The notes under the pieces were generated by a model that worked only from the letters and a program-made list of their open reading frames with translations, did no database searches and had not been told where the DNA came from. From assembly GCA_947652115.1 (NCBI GenBank), contig OX393572.1, forward strand, positions 15,015,862 through 15,079,861: a DNA stretch of 64,000 nucleotides, in the 5' to 3' direction. The position numbers and the translations under genes are program-made. Shown piece after piece: positions 1 through 10,881 of this stretch. The first letter of the stretch is position 1. Every line of letters begins with the position of its first letter. This stretch comes from Blastomussa wellsi. Taxonomy: Eukaryota > Cnidaria > Anthozoa > Scleractinia > Plerogyridae.

Positions 1-54
1 AAAAAGCTCAATTGGCGGAGAAATGACACGATTTTCAAAATGGCCACTTTCATA

Positions 55-283
55 GGGGGGACCATAGGAAATTTTTCAAAATCGGCCGATTTTTTAGCTC
101 GACTTTGGAAGGCTCTAAAATAGAAACTACTTGTCCGATCTTAGCCTACTTGGTATGGATGGACTCGGCAACTATCCTAGTATTTAATCATTGCAAAACA
201 CCGCTTGAAAAAAGCTCCACTGGCTGAGAAATGATGCGATTTTCAAAAGTGCCCAAAATGGCCAATTTTTGACTTTTTTCCAA
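55..283 (+). repeat. Half-unit A of the reference monomer (229 bp)
   Basis: Half A starts with the box ggggggaccatagg, carries a TTGGTATGGAT box at 150-160, and then the box cgcttgaaaaaagctc from 202, followed by ctggctgagaaatgatgcgattttcaaaa. The same boxes occur in the same order in half B. Box-to-box distances are 95, 52 and 82 bp in A against 55, 51 and 61 bp in B, so A is longer by about 40 bp upstream of the middle box (roughly 105-145) and about 21 bp in its tail. Half A also carries the 10-bp palindrome atcggccgat at 81-90. Most copy-to-copy variation used to define the higher-order repeats lies in the aatcat segment near 187-203 of this half. Confidence 0.9.
81..90. other. 10-bp perfect palindrome atcggccgat in half A
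   Basis: The sequence equals its own reverse complement and contains CGGCCG. It recurs about once per monomer throughout the array, with rare damage such as gctgat near 4601 and tctgccgat near 23549. It is absent from half B, whose equivalent stretch reads attttttgaac. No protein is known from this sequence to bind it. The single occurrence per monomer makes it a natural marker of the 395-bp period. Confidence 0.75.
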
Positions 284-450
284 GGGGGGACCATAGGAAA
301 ATTTTCAAATTTTTTGAACCTCTCAGATTTCAGTCTAATTGGTATGGATTTACTCAGTAGCCGGCCTAGTTTTCATTTCAGCCGAAAACCGCTTGAAAAA
401 AGCTCAATTGGCGGAGAAATGACACGATTTTCAAAATGGCCACTTTCATA
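284..450 (+). repeat. Half-unit B of the reference monomer (167 bp)
   Basis: Half B repeats the three boxes of half A: ggggggaccatagg at 284-297, TTGGTATGGAT at 339-349, and cgcttgaaaaaagctc from 390, followed by ggcggagaaatgacacgattttcaaaatggcca. Just before the middle box, gatttcagtctaa resembles gatcttagcctac of half A, which extends the homology. Its length, 167 bp, is near nucleosome-repeat scale and may approximate the ancestral single unit. Half B also has a GCCGGC site (at about 360-365) that is lost in copies reading agacggcc, for example near 2107, 8820 and 13558. Confidence 0.9.
297..318. other. A/T-rich palindrome and short inverted repeat in half B
   Basis: gaaaattttc at 297-306 is a perfect 10-bp palindrome, and it overlaps an inverted repeat at 304-318 (arms ttcaaa and tttgaa, three-base spacer). 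Most B halves keep both. Some copies read aaatttttaaa instead (for example near 7190, 7973, 10341, 12711, 15872 and 20000-23000), which weakens the first palindrome. This is a possible local structure or binding site. I see no evidence for a specific function. Confidence 0.6.
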
Positions 451-2988
451 GGGGGGACCATAGGAAATTTTTCAAAATCGGCCGATTTTTTAGCTCGACT
501 TTGGAAGGCTTTAAAATAGAAACTACTTGTCCGATCTTAGCCTACTTGGTATGGATGGACTCGGCAACTATCCTAGTATTTAATCATGCAAAACACGGCT
601 TGAAAAAAGCTCCACTGGCTGAGAAATGATGCGATTTTCAAAAGTGCCCAAAATGGCCAATTTTTGACTTTTTTCCAAGGGGGGACCATAGGAAAATTTT
701 CAAATTTTTTGAACCTCTCAGATTTCAGTCTAATTGGTATGGATTTACTCAGTAGCCGGCCTAGTTTTCATTTCAGCCGAAAAGCGCTTGAAAAAAGCTC
801 AATTGGCGGAGAAATGACACGATTTTCAAAATGGCCACTTTCATAGGGGGGACCATAGGAAATTTTTCAAATTTTTTGAACCTCTCAGATGTCAGTCTAA
901 TTGGTATGGATTTACTCAGTAGCCGGCCTAGTTTTCATTTCAGCCGAAAAGCGCTTGAAAAAAGCTCAATTGGCGGAGAAATGACACGATTTTAAAAATG
1001 GCCACTTTCATAGGGGGGACCATAGGAAATTTTTCAAAATCGGCCGATTTTTTAGCTCGACTTTGGAAGGCTCTAAAATAGAAACTACTTGTCCGATCTT
1101 AGCCTACTTGGTATGGATGGACTCGGCAACTATCCTAGTATTTAATCATTGCAAAAAACCGCTTGAAAAAAGCTCCACTGGCTGAGAAATGATGCGATTT
1201 TCAAAAGTGCCCAAAATGGCCAATTTTTGACTTTTTTCCAAGGGGGGACCATAGGAAAATTTTCAAATTTTTTGAACCTCTCAGATTTCAGTCTAATTGG
1301 TATGGATTTACTCAGTAGCCGGCCTAGTTTTCATTTCAGCCGAAAACCGCTTGAAAAAAGCTCAATTGGCGGAGAAATGACACGATTTTCAAAATGGCCA
1401 CTTTCATAGGGGGGACCATAGGAAATTTTTCAAAATCGGCCGATTTTTTAGCTCGACTTTGGAAGGCTCTAAAATAGAAACTACTTGTCCGATCTTAGCC
1501 TACTTGGTATGGATGGACTCGGCAACTATCCTAGTATTTAATCATGCAAAACACGGCTTGAAAAAAGCTCCACTGGCTGAGAAATGATGCGATTTTCAAA
1601 AGTGCCCAAAATGGCCAATTTTTGACTTTTTTCCAAGGGGGGACCATAGGAAAATTTTCAAATTTTTTGAACCTCAGATTTCAGTCTAATTGGTATGGAT
1701 TTACTCAGTAGCCGGCCTAGTTTTCATTTCAGCCGAAAAGCGCTTGAAAAAAGCTCAATTGGCGGAGAAATGACACGATTTTCAAAATGGCCACTTTCAT
1801 AGGGGGGACCATAGGAAATTTTTCAAAATCGGCCGATTTTTTAGCTCGACTTTGGAAGGCTCTAAAATAGAAACTACTCGTCCGATCTTAGCCTACTTGG
1901 TATGGATGGACTCGGCAACTATCCTAGTATTTATTCATTGCAAAACACGGCTTGAAAAAAGCTCCACTGGCTGAGAAATGATGCGATTTTCAAAAGTGCC
2001 CAAAATGGCCAATTTTTGACTTTTTTCCAAGGGGGGACCATAGGAAAATTTTCAAATTTTTTGAACCTCTCAGATTTCAGTCTAATTGGTATGGATTTAC
2101 TCAGTAGACGGCCTAGTTTTCATTTCAGCCGAAAACCGCTTGAAAAAAGCTCAATTGGCGGAGAAATGACACGATTTTCAAAATGGCCACTTTCATAGGG
2201 GGGACCATAGGAATTTTTTCAAAATCGGCCGATTTTTTAGCTCGACTTTGGAAGGCTCTAAAATAGAAACTACTTGTCCGATCTTAGCCTACCTGGTATG
2301 GATGGACTCGGCAACTATCCTAGTATTTAATCATGCAAAACACCGCTTAAAAAAAGCTCCACTGGCTGAGAAATGATGCGATTTTCAAAAGTGCCCAAAA
2401 TGGCCAATTTTTGACTTTTTTCCAAGGGGGGACAATAGGAAAATTTTCAAATTTTTTGAACCTCTCAGATTTCAGTCTAATTGGTATGGATTTACTCAGT
2501 AGCCGGCCTAGTTTTCATTTCAGCCGAAAACCGCTTGAAAAAAGCTCAATTGGCGGAGAAATGACACGATTTTCAAAATGGCCACTTTCATAGGGGGGAC
2601 CATAGGAAATTTTTCAAAATCGGCCGATTTTTTAGCTCGACTTTGGAAGGCTTTAAAATAGAAACTACTTGTCCGATCTTAGCCTACTTGGTATGGATGG
2701 ACTCGGCAACTATCCTTGTATTTAATCATTGCAAAACACCGCTTGAAAAAAGCTCCACTGGCTGAGAAATGATGCGATTTTCAAAAGTGCCCAAAATGGC
2801 CAATTTTTGACTTTTTTCCAAGGGGGGACCATAGGAAAATTTTCAAATTTTTTGAACCTCTCAGATTTCAGTCTAATTGGTATGGATTTACTCAGTAGCC
2901 GGCCTAGTTTTCATTTCAGCCGAAAACCGCTTGAAAAAAGCTCAATTGGCGGAGAAATGACACGATTTTCAAAATGGCCACTTTCATA
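451..2988 (+). repeat. Divergent monomers at the left edge, no clear higher-order order
   Basis: Six full repeats plus one extra B half. They vary individually: cattgcaaaaaacc at about 1149, a two-base loss in gaacctcagatt at about 1669-1680, ttattcattgc at about 1930, gacaatagg at about 2432, and agacggcc at about 2107. I could not find a longer period joining neighbouring copies here. Such unordered copies are expected at array edges or between homogenised blocks, but unique flanking sequence is not reached. Confidence 0.75.
846..1012 (+). repeat. Extra half-unit B (B follows B; half A missing)
   Basis: After a normal half B ending at 845, the next G run at 846 opens with aaatttttcaaa, the form typical of half A, but then continues as attttttgaacctctcagatg, which is half B. 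The next G run is at 1013, so the piece is 167 bp. The distance between flanking B landmarks is therefore 563 bp rather than 395. The junction falls in the shared box ggggggaccatagg/tttttcaaa, consistent with unequal exchange or slippage between the two homologous halves. It has private changes (cagatgtcag at about 886 and gattttaaaaatgg near 990), so it is not a recent event. Confidence 0.9.
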
Positions 2989-4570
2989 GGGGGGACCATA
3001 GGAAATTTTTCAAAATCGGCCGATTTTTTAGCTCGACTTTGGAAGGCTTTAAAATAGAAACTACTTGTCCGATCTTAGCCTACTTGGTATGGATGGACTC
3101 GGCAACTATCCTAGTATTTAATCATTGCAAAACACCGCTTGAAAAAAGCTCCACTGGCTGAGAAATGATGCGATTTTCAAAAGTGCCCAAAATGGCCAAT
3201 TTTTGACTTTTTTCCAAGGGGGGACCATAGGAAAATTTTCAAATTTTTTAAACCTCTCAGATTTCAGTCTAATTGGTATGGATTTACTCAGTAGCCGGCC
3301 TAGTTTTCATTTCAGCCGAAAACCGCTTGAAAAAAGCTCAAATGGCGGAGAAATGACACGATTTTCAAAATGGCCACTTTCATAGGGGGGACCATAGGAA
3401 ATTTTTCAAAATCGGCCGATTTTTTAGCTCGACTTTGGAAGGCTCTAAAATAGAAACTACTTGTCCGATCTTAGCCTACTTGGTATGGATGGACTCGGCA
3501 ACTATGCTAGTATTTAATCATGCAAAACGCCGCTTGAAAAAAGCTCCACTGGCTGAGAAATGATGCGATTTTCAAAAGTGCCCAAAATGGCCAATTTTTG
3601 ACTTTTTTCCAAGGGGGGACCATAGGAAAATTTTCAAATTTTTTGAACCTCTCAGATTTCAGTCTAATTGGTATGGATTTACTCAGTAGCCGGCCTAGTT
3701 TTCATTTCAGCCGAAAACCGCTTGAAAAAAGCTCAATTGGCGGAGAAATGACACGATTTTCAAAATGGCCACTTTCATAGGGGGGACCATAGGAAATTTT
3801 TCAAAATCGGCCGATTTTTTAGCTCGACTTTGGAAGGCTTTAAAATAGAAACTACTTGTCCGATCTTAGCCTACTTGGTATGGATGGACTCGGCAACTAT
3901 CCTAGTATTTAATCATTGCAAAACACCGCTTGAAAAAAGCTCCACTGGCTGAGAAATGATGCGATTTTCAAAAGTGCCCAAAATGGCCAATTTTTGACTT
4001 TTTTCCAAGGGGGGACCATAGGAAAATTTTCAAATTTTTTGAACCTCTCAGATTTCAGTCTAATTGGTATGGATTTACTCAGTAGCCGGCCTAGTTTTCA
4101 TTTCAGCCGAAAACCGCTTGAAAAAAGCTCAAATGGCGGAGAAATGACACGATTTTCAAAATGGCCACTTTCATAGGGGGGACCATAGGAAATTTTTCAA
4201 AATCGGCCGATTTTTTAGCTCGACTTTGGAAGGCTCTAAAATAGAAACTACTTGTCCGATCTTAGCCTACTTGGTATGGATGGACTCGGCAACTATGCTA
4301 GTATTTAATCATGCAAAACGCCGCTTGAAAAAAGCTCCACTGGCTGAGAAATGATGCGATTTTCAAAAGTGCCCAAAATGGCCAATTTTTGACTTTTTTC
4401 CAAGGGGGGACCATAGGAAAATTTTCAAATTTTTTGAACCTCTCAGATTTCAGTCTAATTGGTATGGATTTACTCAGTAGCCGGCCTAGTTTTCATTTCA
4501 GCCGAAAACCGCTTGAAAAAAGCTCAATTGGCGGAGAAATGACACGATTTTCAAAATGGCCACTTTCATA
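2989..4570 (+). repeat. 2-mer higher-order repeat, two copies of 791 bp
   Basis: Copies 2989-3779 and 3780-4570 each hold one monomer with cattgcaaaacacc and a B half reading gctcaaatggcgg (about 3337 and 4128), followed by one monomer with actatgctag and catgcaaaacgcc (about 3503-3530 and 4295-4323). The alternation of these two types recurs as part of the 8-mer at 10882-17204, so this short block and the 8-mer are related. Confidence 0.8.
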
Positions 4571-5755
4571 GGGGGGACCATAGGAAATTTTTCAAAATCG
4601 GCTGATTTTTTAGCTCGACTTTGGAAGGCTCTAAAATAGAAACTACTTGTCCGATCTTAGCCTACTTGGTATGGATGGACTCGGCAACTATGCTAGTATT
4701 TAATCATGCAAATCACCGCTTGAAAAAAGCTCCACTGGCTGAGAAATGATGCGATTTTCAAAAGTGCCCAAAATGGCCAATTTTTGACTTTTTTCCAAGG
4801 GGGGACCATAGGAAAATTTTCAAATTTTTTGAACCTCTCAGATTTCAGTCTAATTGGTATGGATTTACTCAGTAGCCGGCCTAGTTTTCATTTCAGCCGA
4901 AAACCGCTTGAAAAAAGCTCAATTGGCGGAGAAATGACACGATTTTCAAAATGGCCAATTTCATAGGGGGGACCATAGGAAATTTTTCAAAATCGGCCGA
5001 TTTTTTAGCTCGACTTTGGAAGGCTCTAAAATAGAAACTACTTGTCCGATCTTAGCCTACTTGGCATGGATGGACTCGGCAACTATCCTAGTATTTAATC
5101 ATGGAAAACACCGGTTGAAAAAAGCTCCACTGGCTGAGAAAAGATGCGATTTTAAAAAGTGCCCAAAATGGCCAATTTTTGACTTTTTTCCAAGGGGGGA
5201 CCATAGGAAAATTTTCAAATTTTTTGAACCTCTCAGATTTCAGTCTAATTGGTATGAATTTACTCAGTAGCCGGCCTAGTTTTCATTTCAGCCGAAAAGC
5301 GCTTGAAAAAAGCTCAATTGGCGGAGAAATGACACGATTTTCAAAATGGCCACTTTCATAGGGGGGATCATAGGAAATTTTTCAAAATCGGCCGATTTTT
5401 TAGCTCGACTTTGGAAGGCTCTAAAATAGAAACTACTTGTCCGATCTTAGCCTACTTGGTATGGATCGACTCGGCAACTATCCTAGAATTTAATCATGTA
5501 AAAAAACGGTTGAAAAAAGCTCCACTGGCTGAGAAAAGATGCGATTTTTAAAAGTGCCCAAAATAGCCAATTTTTGACTTTTTTCCAAGGGGGGACCATA
5601 GGAAAATTTTCAAATTTTTTGAACCTCTCAGATTTCAGTCTAATTGGTATGAATTTACTCAGTAGCCGGCCTAGTTTTCATTTCAGCCGAAAAGCGCTTG
5701 AAAAAAGCTCAATTGGCGGAGAAATGACACGATTTTCAAAATGGCCACTTTCATA
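4571..5755 (+). repeat. Three monomers linking the 2-mer to the 5-monomer block
   Basis: In order, the A-half tags are catgcaaatcacc (about 4706), catggaaaacaccgg preceded by ggcatggatgg (about 5063-5115), and catgtaaaaaaacgg with the private form cctagaattt (about 5483-5509). The last two reappear at 7826-8272 including cctagaattt, about 2760 bp (seven monomers) downstream, which marks them as copies of one segment. Confidence 0.7.
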
Positions 5756-8700
5756 GGGGGGACCATAGGAAATTTTTCAAAATCGGCCGATTTTTTAGCT
5801 CGACTTTGGAAGGCTCTAAAATAGAAACTACTTGTCCGATCTTAGCCTACTTGGTATGGATGGACTCGGCAACTATGCTAGTATTTAATCATGTAAAAAA
5901 ACGGTTGAAAAAAGCTCCTCTGGCTGAGAAAAGATGCGATTTTAAAAAGTGCCCAAAATGGCCAATTTTTGACTTTTTTCCAAGGGGGACCATAGGAAAA
6001 TTTTCAAATTTTTTGAACCTCTCAGATTTCAGTCTAATTGGTATGGATTTACTCAGTAGCCGGCCTAGTTTTCATTTCAGCCGAAAACCGCTTGAAAAAA
6101 GCTCAATTGGCGGAGAAATGACACGATTTTCATAATGGCCACTTTCATAGGGGGGACCATAGGAAATTTTTCAAAATCGGCCGATTTTTTAGCTCGACTT
6201 TGGAAGGCTCTAAAATAGAAACTACTTGTCCGATCTTAGCCTACTTGGTATGGATGGACTCGGCAACTATGCTAGTATTTAATCATGCAAAACGCCGCTT
6301 GAAAAAAGCTCCACTGGCTGAGAAATGATGCGATTTTCAAAAGTGCCCAAAATGGCCAATTTTTGACTTTTTTCCAAGGGGGGACCATAGGAAAATTTTC
6401 AAATTTTTTGAACCTCTCAGATTTCAGTCTAATTGGTATGGATTTACTCAGTAGCCGGCCTAGTTTTCATTTCAGCCGAAAACCGCTTGAAAAAAGCTCA
6501 ATTGGCGGAGAAATGACACGATTTTCAAAATGGCCACTTTCATAGGGGGACCATAGGAAATTTTTCAAAATCGGCCGATTTTTTAGCTCGACTTTGGAAG
6601 GCTCTAAAATAGAAACTACTTGTCCGATCTTAGCCTACTTGGTATGGATGGACTCGGCAACTATCCTAGTATTTAATCATGCAAATCACCGCTCTAAAAA
6701 AGCTCCACTGGCTGAGAAATGATGCGATTTTCAAAAGTGCCCAAAATGGCCAATTTTTGACTTTTTTCCAAGGGGGGACCATAGGAAAATTTTCAAATTT
6801 TTTGAACCTCTCAGATTTCAGTCTAATTGGTATGGATTTGCTCAGTAGCCGGCCTAGTTTTCATTTCAGCCGAAAACCGCTTGAAAAAAGCTCAATTGGC
6901 GGAGAAATGACACGATTTTCAAAATGGCCAATTTCATAGGGGGGACCATAGGAAATTTTTCAAAATCGGCCGATTTTTTAGCTCGACTTTGGAAGGCTCT
7001 AAAATAGAAACTACTTGTCCGATCTTAGCCTACTTGGCATGGATGGACTCGGCAACTATCCTAGTATTTAATCATGGAAAACACCGGTTGAAAAAAGCTC
7101 CACTGGCTGAGAAAAGATGCGATTTTAAAAAGTGCCCAAAATGGCCAATTTTTGACTTTTTTCCAAGGGGGGACCATAGGAAAATTTTTAAATTTTTTGA
7201 ACCTCTCAGATTTCAGTCTAATTGGTATGAATTTACTCAGTAGCCGGCCTAGTTTTCATTTTAGCCGAAAAGCGCTTGAAAAAAGCTCAATTGGCGGAGA
7301 AATGACACGATTTTCAAAATGGCCACTTTCATAGGGGGGATCATAGGAAATTTTTCAAAATCGGCCGATTTTTTAGCTCGACTTTGGAAGGCTCTAAAAT
7401 AGAAACTACTTGTCCGATCTTAGCCTACTTGGTATGGATGGACTCGGCAACTATCCTAGTATTTAATCATGTAAAAAACAGTTGAAAAAAGCTCCACTGG
7501 CTGAGAAAAGATGCGATTTTAAAATTGCCCAAAATGGCCAATTTTTGACTTTTTTCCAAGGGGGGACCATAGGAAAATTTTCAAATTTTTTGAACCTCTC
7601 AGATTTCAGTCTAATTGGTATGGATTTACTCAGTAGCCGGCCTAGTTTTCATTTCAGCCGAAAACCGCTTGAAAAAAGCTCAATTGGCGGAGAAATGACA
7701 CGATTTTCAAAATGGCCAATTTCATAGGGGGGACCATAGGAAATTTTTCAAAATCGGCCGATTTTTTAGCTCGACTTTGGAAGGCTCTAAAATAGAAACT
7801 ACTTGTCCGATCTTAGCCTACTTGGCATGGATGGACTCGGCAACTATCCTAGTATTTAATCATGGAAAACACCGGTTGAAAAAAGCTCCACTGGCTGAGA
7901 AAAGATGCGATTTTTAAAAGTGCCCAAAATGGCCAATTTTTGACTTTTTTCCAAGGGGGGACCATAGGAAAATTTTTAAATTTTTTGAACCTCTCAGATT
8001 TCAGTCTAATTGGTATGAATTTACTCAGTAGCCGGCCTAGTTTTCATTTCAGCCGAAAAGCGCTTGAAAAAAGCTCAATTGGCGGAGAAATGACACGATT
8101 TTCAAAATGGCCACTTTCATAGGGGGGATCATAGGAAATTTTTCAAAATCGGCCGATTTTTTAGCTCGACTTTGGAAGGCTCTAAAATAGAAACTACTTG
8201 TCCGATCTTAGCCTACTTGGTATGGATCGACTCGGCAACTATCCTAGAATTTAATCATGTAAAAAAACGGTTGAAAAAAGCTCCACTGGCTGAGAAAAGA
8301 TGCGATTTTTAAAAGTGCCCAAAATGGCCAATTTTTGACTTTTTTCCAAGGGGGGACCATAGGAAAATTTTCAAATTTTTTGAACCTCTCAGATTTCAGT
8401 CTAATTGGTATGAATTTACTCAGTAGCCGGCCTAGTTTTCATTTCAGCCGAAAAGCGCTTGAAAAAAGCTCAATTGGCGGAGAAATGACACGATTTTCAA
8501 AATGGCCACTTTCATAGGGGGGACCATAGGAAATTTTTCAAAATCGGCCGATTTTTTAGCTCGCCTTTGGAAGGCTCCAAAATAGAAACTACTTGTCCGA
8601 TCTTAGCCTACTTGGTATTGATCGACTCGGCAACTATCCTAGTATTTAATCATGTAAAAAAACGGTTGAAAAAAGCTCCACTGGCTGAGAAAAGATGCGA

Positions 8701-10881
8701 TTTTAAAAAGTGCCCAAAATGGCCAATTTTTGACTTTTTTCCAAGGGGGACCATAGGAAAATTTTCAAATTTTTTGAACCTCTCAGATTTCAGTCTAATT
8801 GGTATGAATTTACTCAGTAGACGGCCTAGTTTTCATTTCAGCCGAAAACCGCTTGAAAAAAGCTCAATTGGCGGAGAAATGACACGATTTTCAAAATGGC
8901 CACTTTCATAGGGGGGACCATAGGAAATTTTTCAAAATCGGCCGATTTTTTAGCTCGACTTTGGAAGGCTCTAAAATAGAAACTACTTGTCCGATCTTAG
9001 CCTACTTGGTATGGATGGACTCGGCAACTATGCTAGTATTTAATCATGTAAAAAAACGGTTGAAAAAAGCTCCACTGGCTGAGAAAAGATGCGATTTTAA
9101 AAAGTGCCCAAAATGGCCAATTTTTGACTTTTTTCCAAGGGGGACCATAGGAAAATTTTCAAATTTTTTGAACCTCTCAGATTTCAGTCTAATTGGTATG
9201 GATTTACTCAGTAGCCGGCCTAGTTTTCATTTCAGCCGAAAACCGCTTGAAAAAAGCTCAATTGGCGGAGAAATGACACGATGTTCATAATGGCCACTTT
9301 CATAGGGGGGACCATAGGAAATTTTTCAAAATCGGCCGATTTTTTAGCTCGACTTTGGAAGGCTCTAAAATAGAAACTACTTGTCCGATCTTAGCCTACT
9401 TGGTATGGATGGACTCGGCAACTATGCTAGTATTTAATCATGCAAAACGCCGCTTGAAAAAAGCTCCACTGGCTGAGAAATGATGCGATTTTCAAAAGTG
9501 CCCAAAATGGCCAATTTTTGACTTTTTTCCAAGGGGGGACCATAGGAAAATTTTCAAATTTTTTGAACCTCTCAGATTTCAGTCTAATTGGTATGGATTT
9601 ACTCAGTAGCCGGCCTAGTTTTCATTTCAGCCGAAAACCGCTTGAAAAAAGCTCAATTGGCGGAGAAATGACACGATTTTCAAAATGGCCACTTTCATAG
9701 GGGGACCATAGGAAATTTTTCAAAATCGGCCGATTTTTTAGCTCGACTTTGGAAGGCTCTAAAATAGAAACTACTTGTCCGATCTTAGCCTACTTGGTAT
9801 GGATGGACTCGGCAACTATCCTAGTATTTAATCATGCAAATCACCGCTTGAAAAAAGCTCCACTGGCTGAGAAATGATGCGATTTTCAAAAGTGCCCAAA
9901 ATGGCCAATTTTTGACTTTTTTCCAAGGGGGGACCATAGGAAAATTTTCAAATTTTTTGAACCTCTCAGATTTCAGTCTAATTGGTATGGATTTGCTCAG
10001 TAGCCGGCCTAGTTTTCATTTCAGCCGAAAACCGCTTGAAAAAAGCTCAATTGGCGGAGAAATGACACGATTTTCAAAATGGCCAATTTCATAGGGGGGA
10101 CCATAGGAAATTTTTCAAAATCGGCCGATTTTTTTGCTCGACTTTGGAAGGCTCTAAAATAGAAACTACTTGTCCGATCTTAGCCTACTTGGCATGGATG
10201 GACTCGGCAACTATCCTAGTATTTAATCATGGAAAACACCGGTTGAAAAAAGCTCCACTGGCTGAGAAAAGATGCGATTTTAAAAAGTGCCCAAAATGGC
10301 CAATTTTTGACTTTTTTCCAAGGGGGGACCATAGGAAAATTTTTAAATTTTTTGAACCTCTCAGATTTCAATCTAATTGGTATGAATTTACTCAGTAGCC
10401 GGCCTAGTTTTCATTTTAGCCGAAAAGCGCTTGAAAAAAGCTCAATTGGCGGAGAAATGACACGATTTTCAAAATGGCCACTTTCATAGGGGGGATCATA
10501 GGAAATTTTTCAAAATCGGCCGATTTTTTAGCTCGACTTTGGAAGGCTCTAAAATAGAAACTACTTGTCCGATCTTAGCCTACTTGGTATGGATCGACTC
10601 GGCAACTATCCTAGTATTTAATCATGTAAAAAACGGTTGAAAAAAGCTCCACTGGCTGAGAAAAGATGCGATTTTAAAATTGCCCAAAATGGCCAATTTT
10701 TGACTTTTTTCCAAGGGGGGACCATAGGAAAATTTTCAAATTTTTTGAACCTCTCAGATTTCAGTCTAATTGGTATGGATTTACTCAGTAGCCGGCCTAG
10801 TTTTCATTTCAGCCGAAAACCGCTTGAAAAAAGCTCAATTGGCGGAGAAATGACACGATTTTCAAAATGGCCACTTTCATA
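5756..10881 (+). repeat. 5-monomer block present twice, 3155 bp apart
   Basis: 5756-7726 and 8911-10881 carry the same tag order: gtaaaaaaacgg with actatgctag, aaaacgcc, aaatcacc, ggaaaacaccgg, gtaaaaaac. Rare shared variants confirm the kinship: the catagggggacc five-G form near 6541 and 9697, tttgctcag at about 6838 and 9993, and gattttaaaattgccc at about 7514 and 10670. The stretch between them (7727-8910) holds three other monomers, including the variant with ctcgcctttggaaggctcc and attgatcgac (about 8563-8630). Differences such as gctcctctggctg (about 5923) are private to one copy. Confidence 0.8.

Larger units (their letters stand above)
55..450 (+). repeat. First complete monomer, used as the reference unit (396 bp)
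   Basis: I set the unit boundary at the G run preceding accatagg that opens the A half. From here to the next equivalent G run at 451 is 396 bp. The extra base over the common 395 comes from the cattgcaaaac form at about 189-198; most later copies read catgcaaaac. Base count is 158 G+C of 396 (39.9%). A/T tracts of six recur through the unit, for example at about 90-95, 208-213, 274-279 and 310-315, which is a pattern often linked to DNA curvature and nucleosome positioning in satellites. That functional link is general knowledge and is not shown here. Confidence 0.95.

Noticed and set aside
202..217. Rho-independent terminator or hairpin RNA at gcttgaaaaaagctc
   Set aside because: The stem is only four base pairs (gctt/aagc) with a five-base loop, and it lies in both halves of a satellite with no transcription unit nearby. 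It is better explained as a conserved box of the repeat.
370..390. CENP-B box-like sequence, since the minus strand of the ttcagccgaaaacc segment contains ttttcggctgaa
   Set aside because: Only the TTCG core matches. The downstream CGGG required by the 17-bp CENP-B box is missing, so there is no basis for a centromere-protein site call.
269..451. A 60-codon open frame in half B that recurs in most monomers, as if a tandem gene family
   Set aside because: The frame begins at a TTG in a T-rich run with no ATG. It ends at the tag of catag by chance. Copy-to-copy changes alter residues freely, and several copies are broken by ordinary repeat variants (for example gattttaaaaatgg at about 17577). 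Its spread follows the satellite exactly.
8567..8911. Longer open frames of 101-115 codons spanning A and B halves (also at 5806, 8961, 11723, 13305, 16466, 19231, 21204, 42697 and elsewhere)
   Set aside because: They arise when the TTG-started frame of half A is carried into half B by a five-G run or a one-base indel, and they disappear when the run is six G. A frame that depends on homopolymer length, with no ATG start and no recognisable domain, is not a gene.
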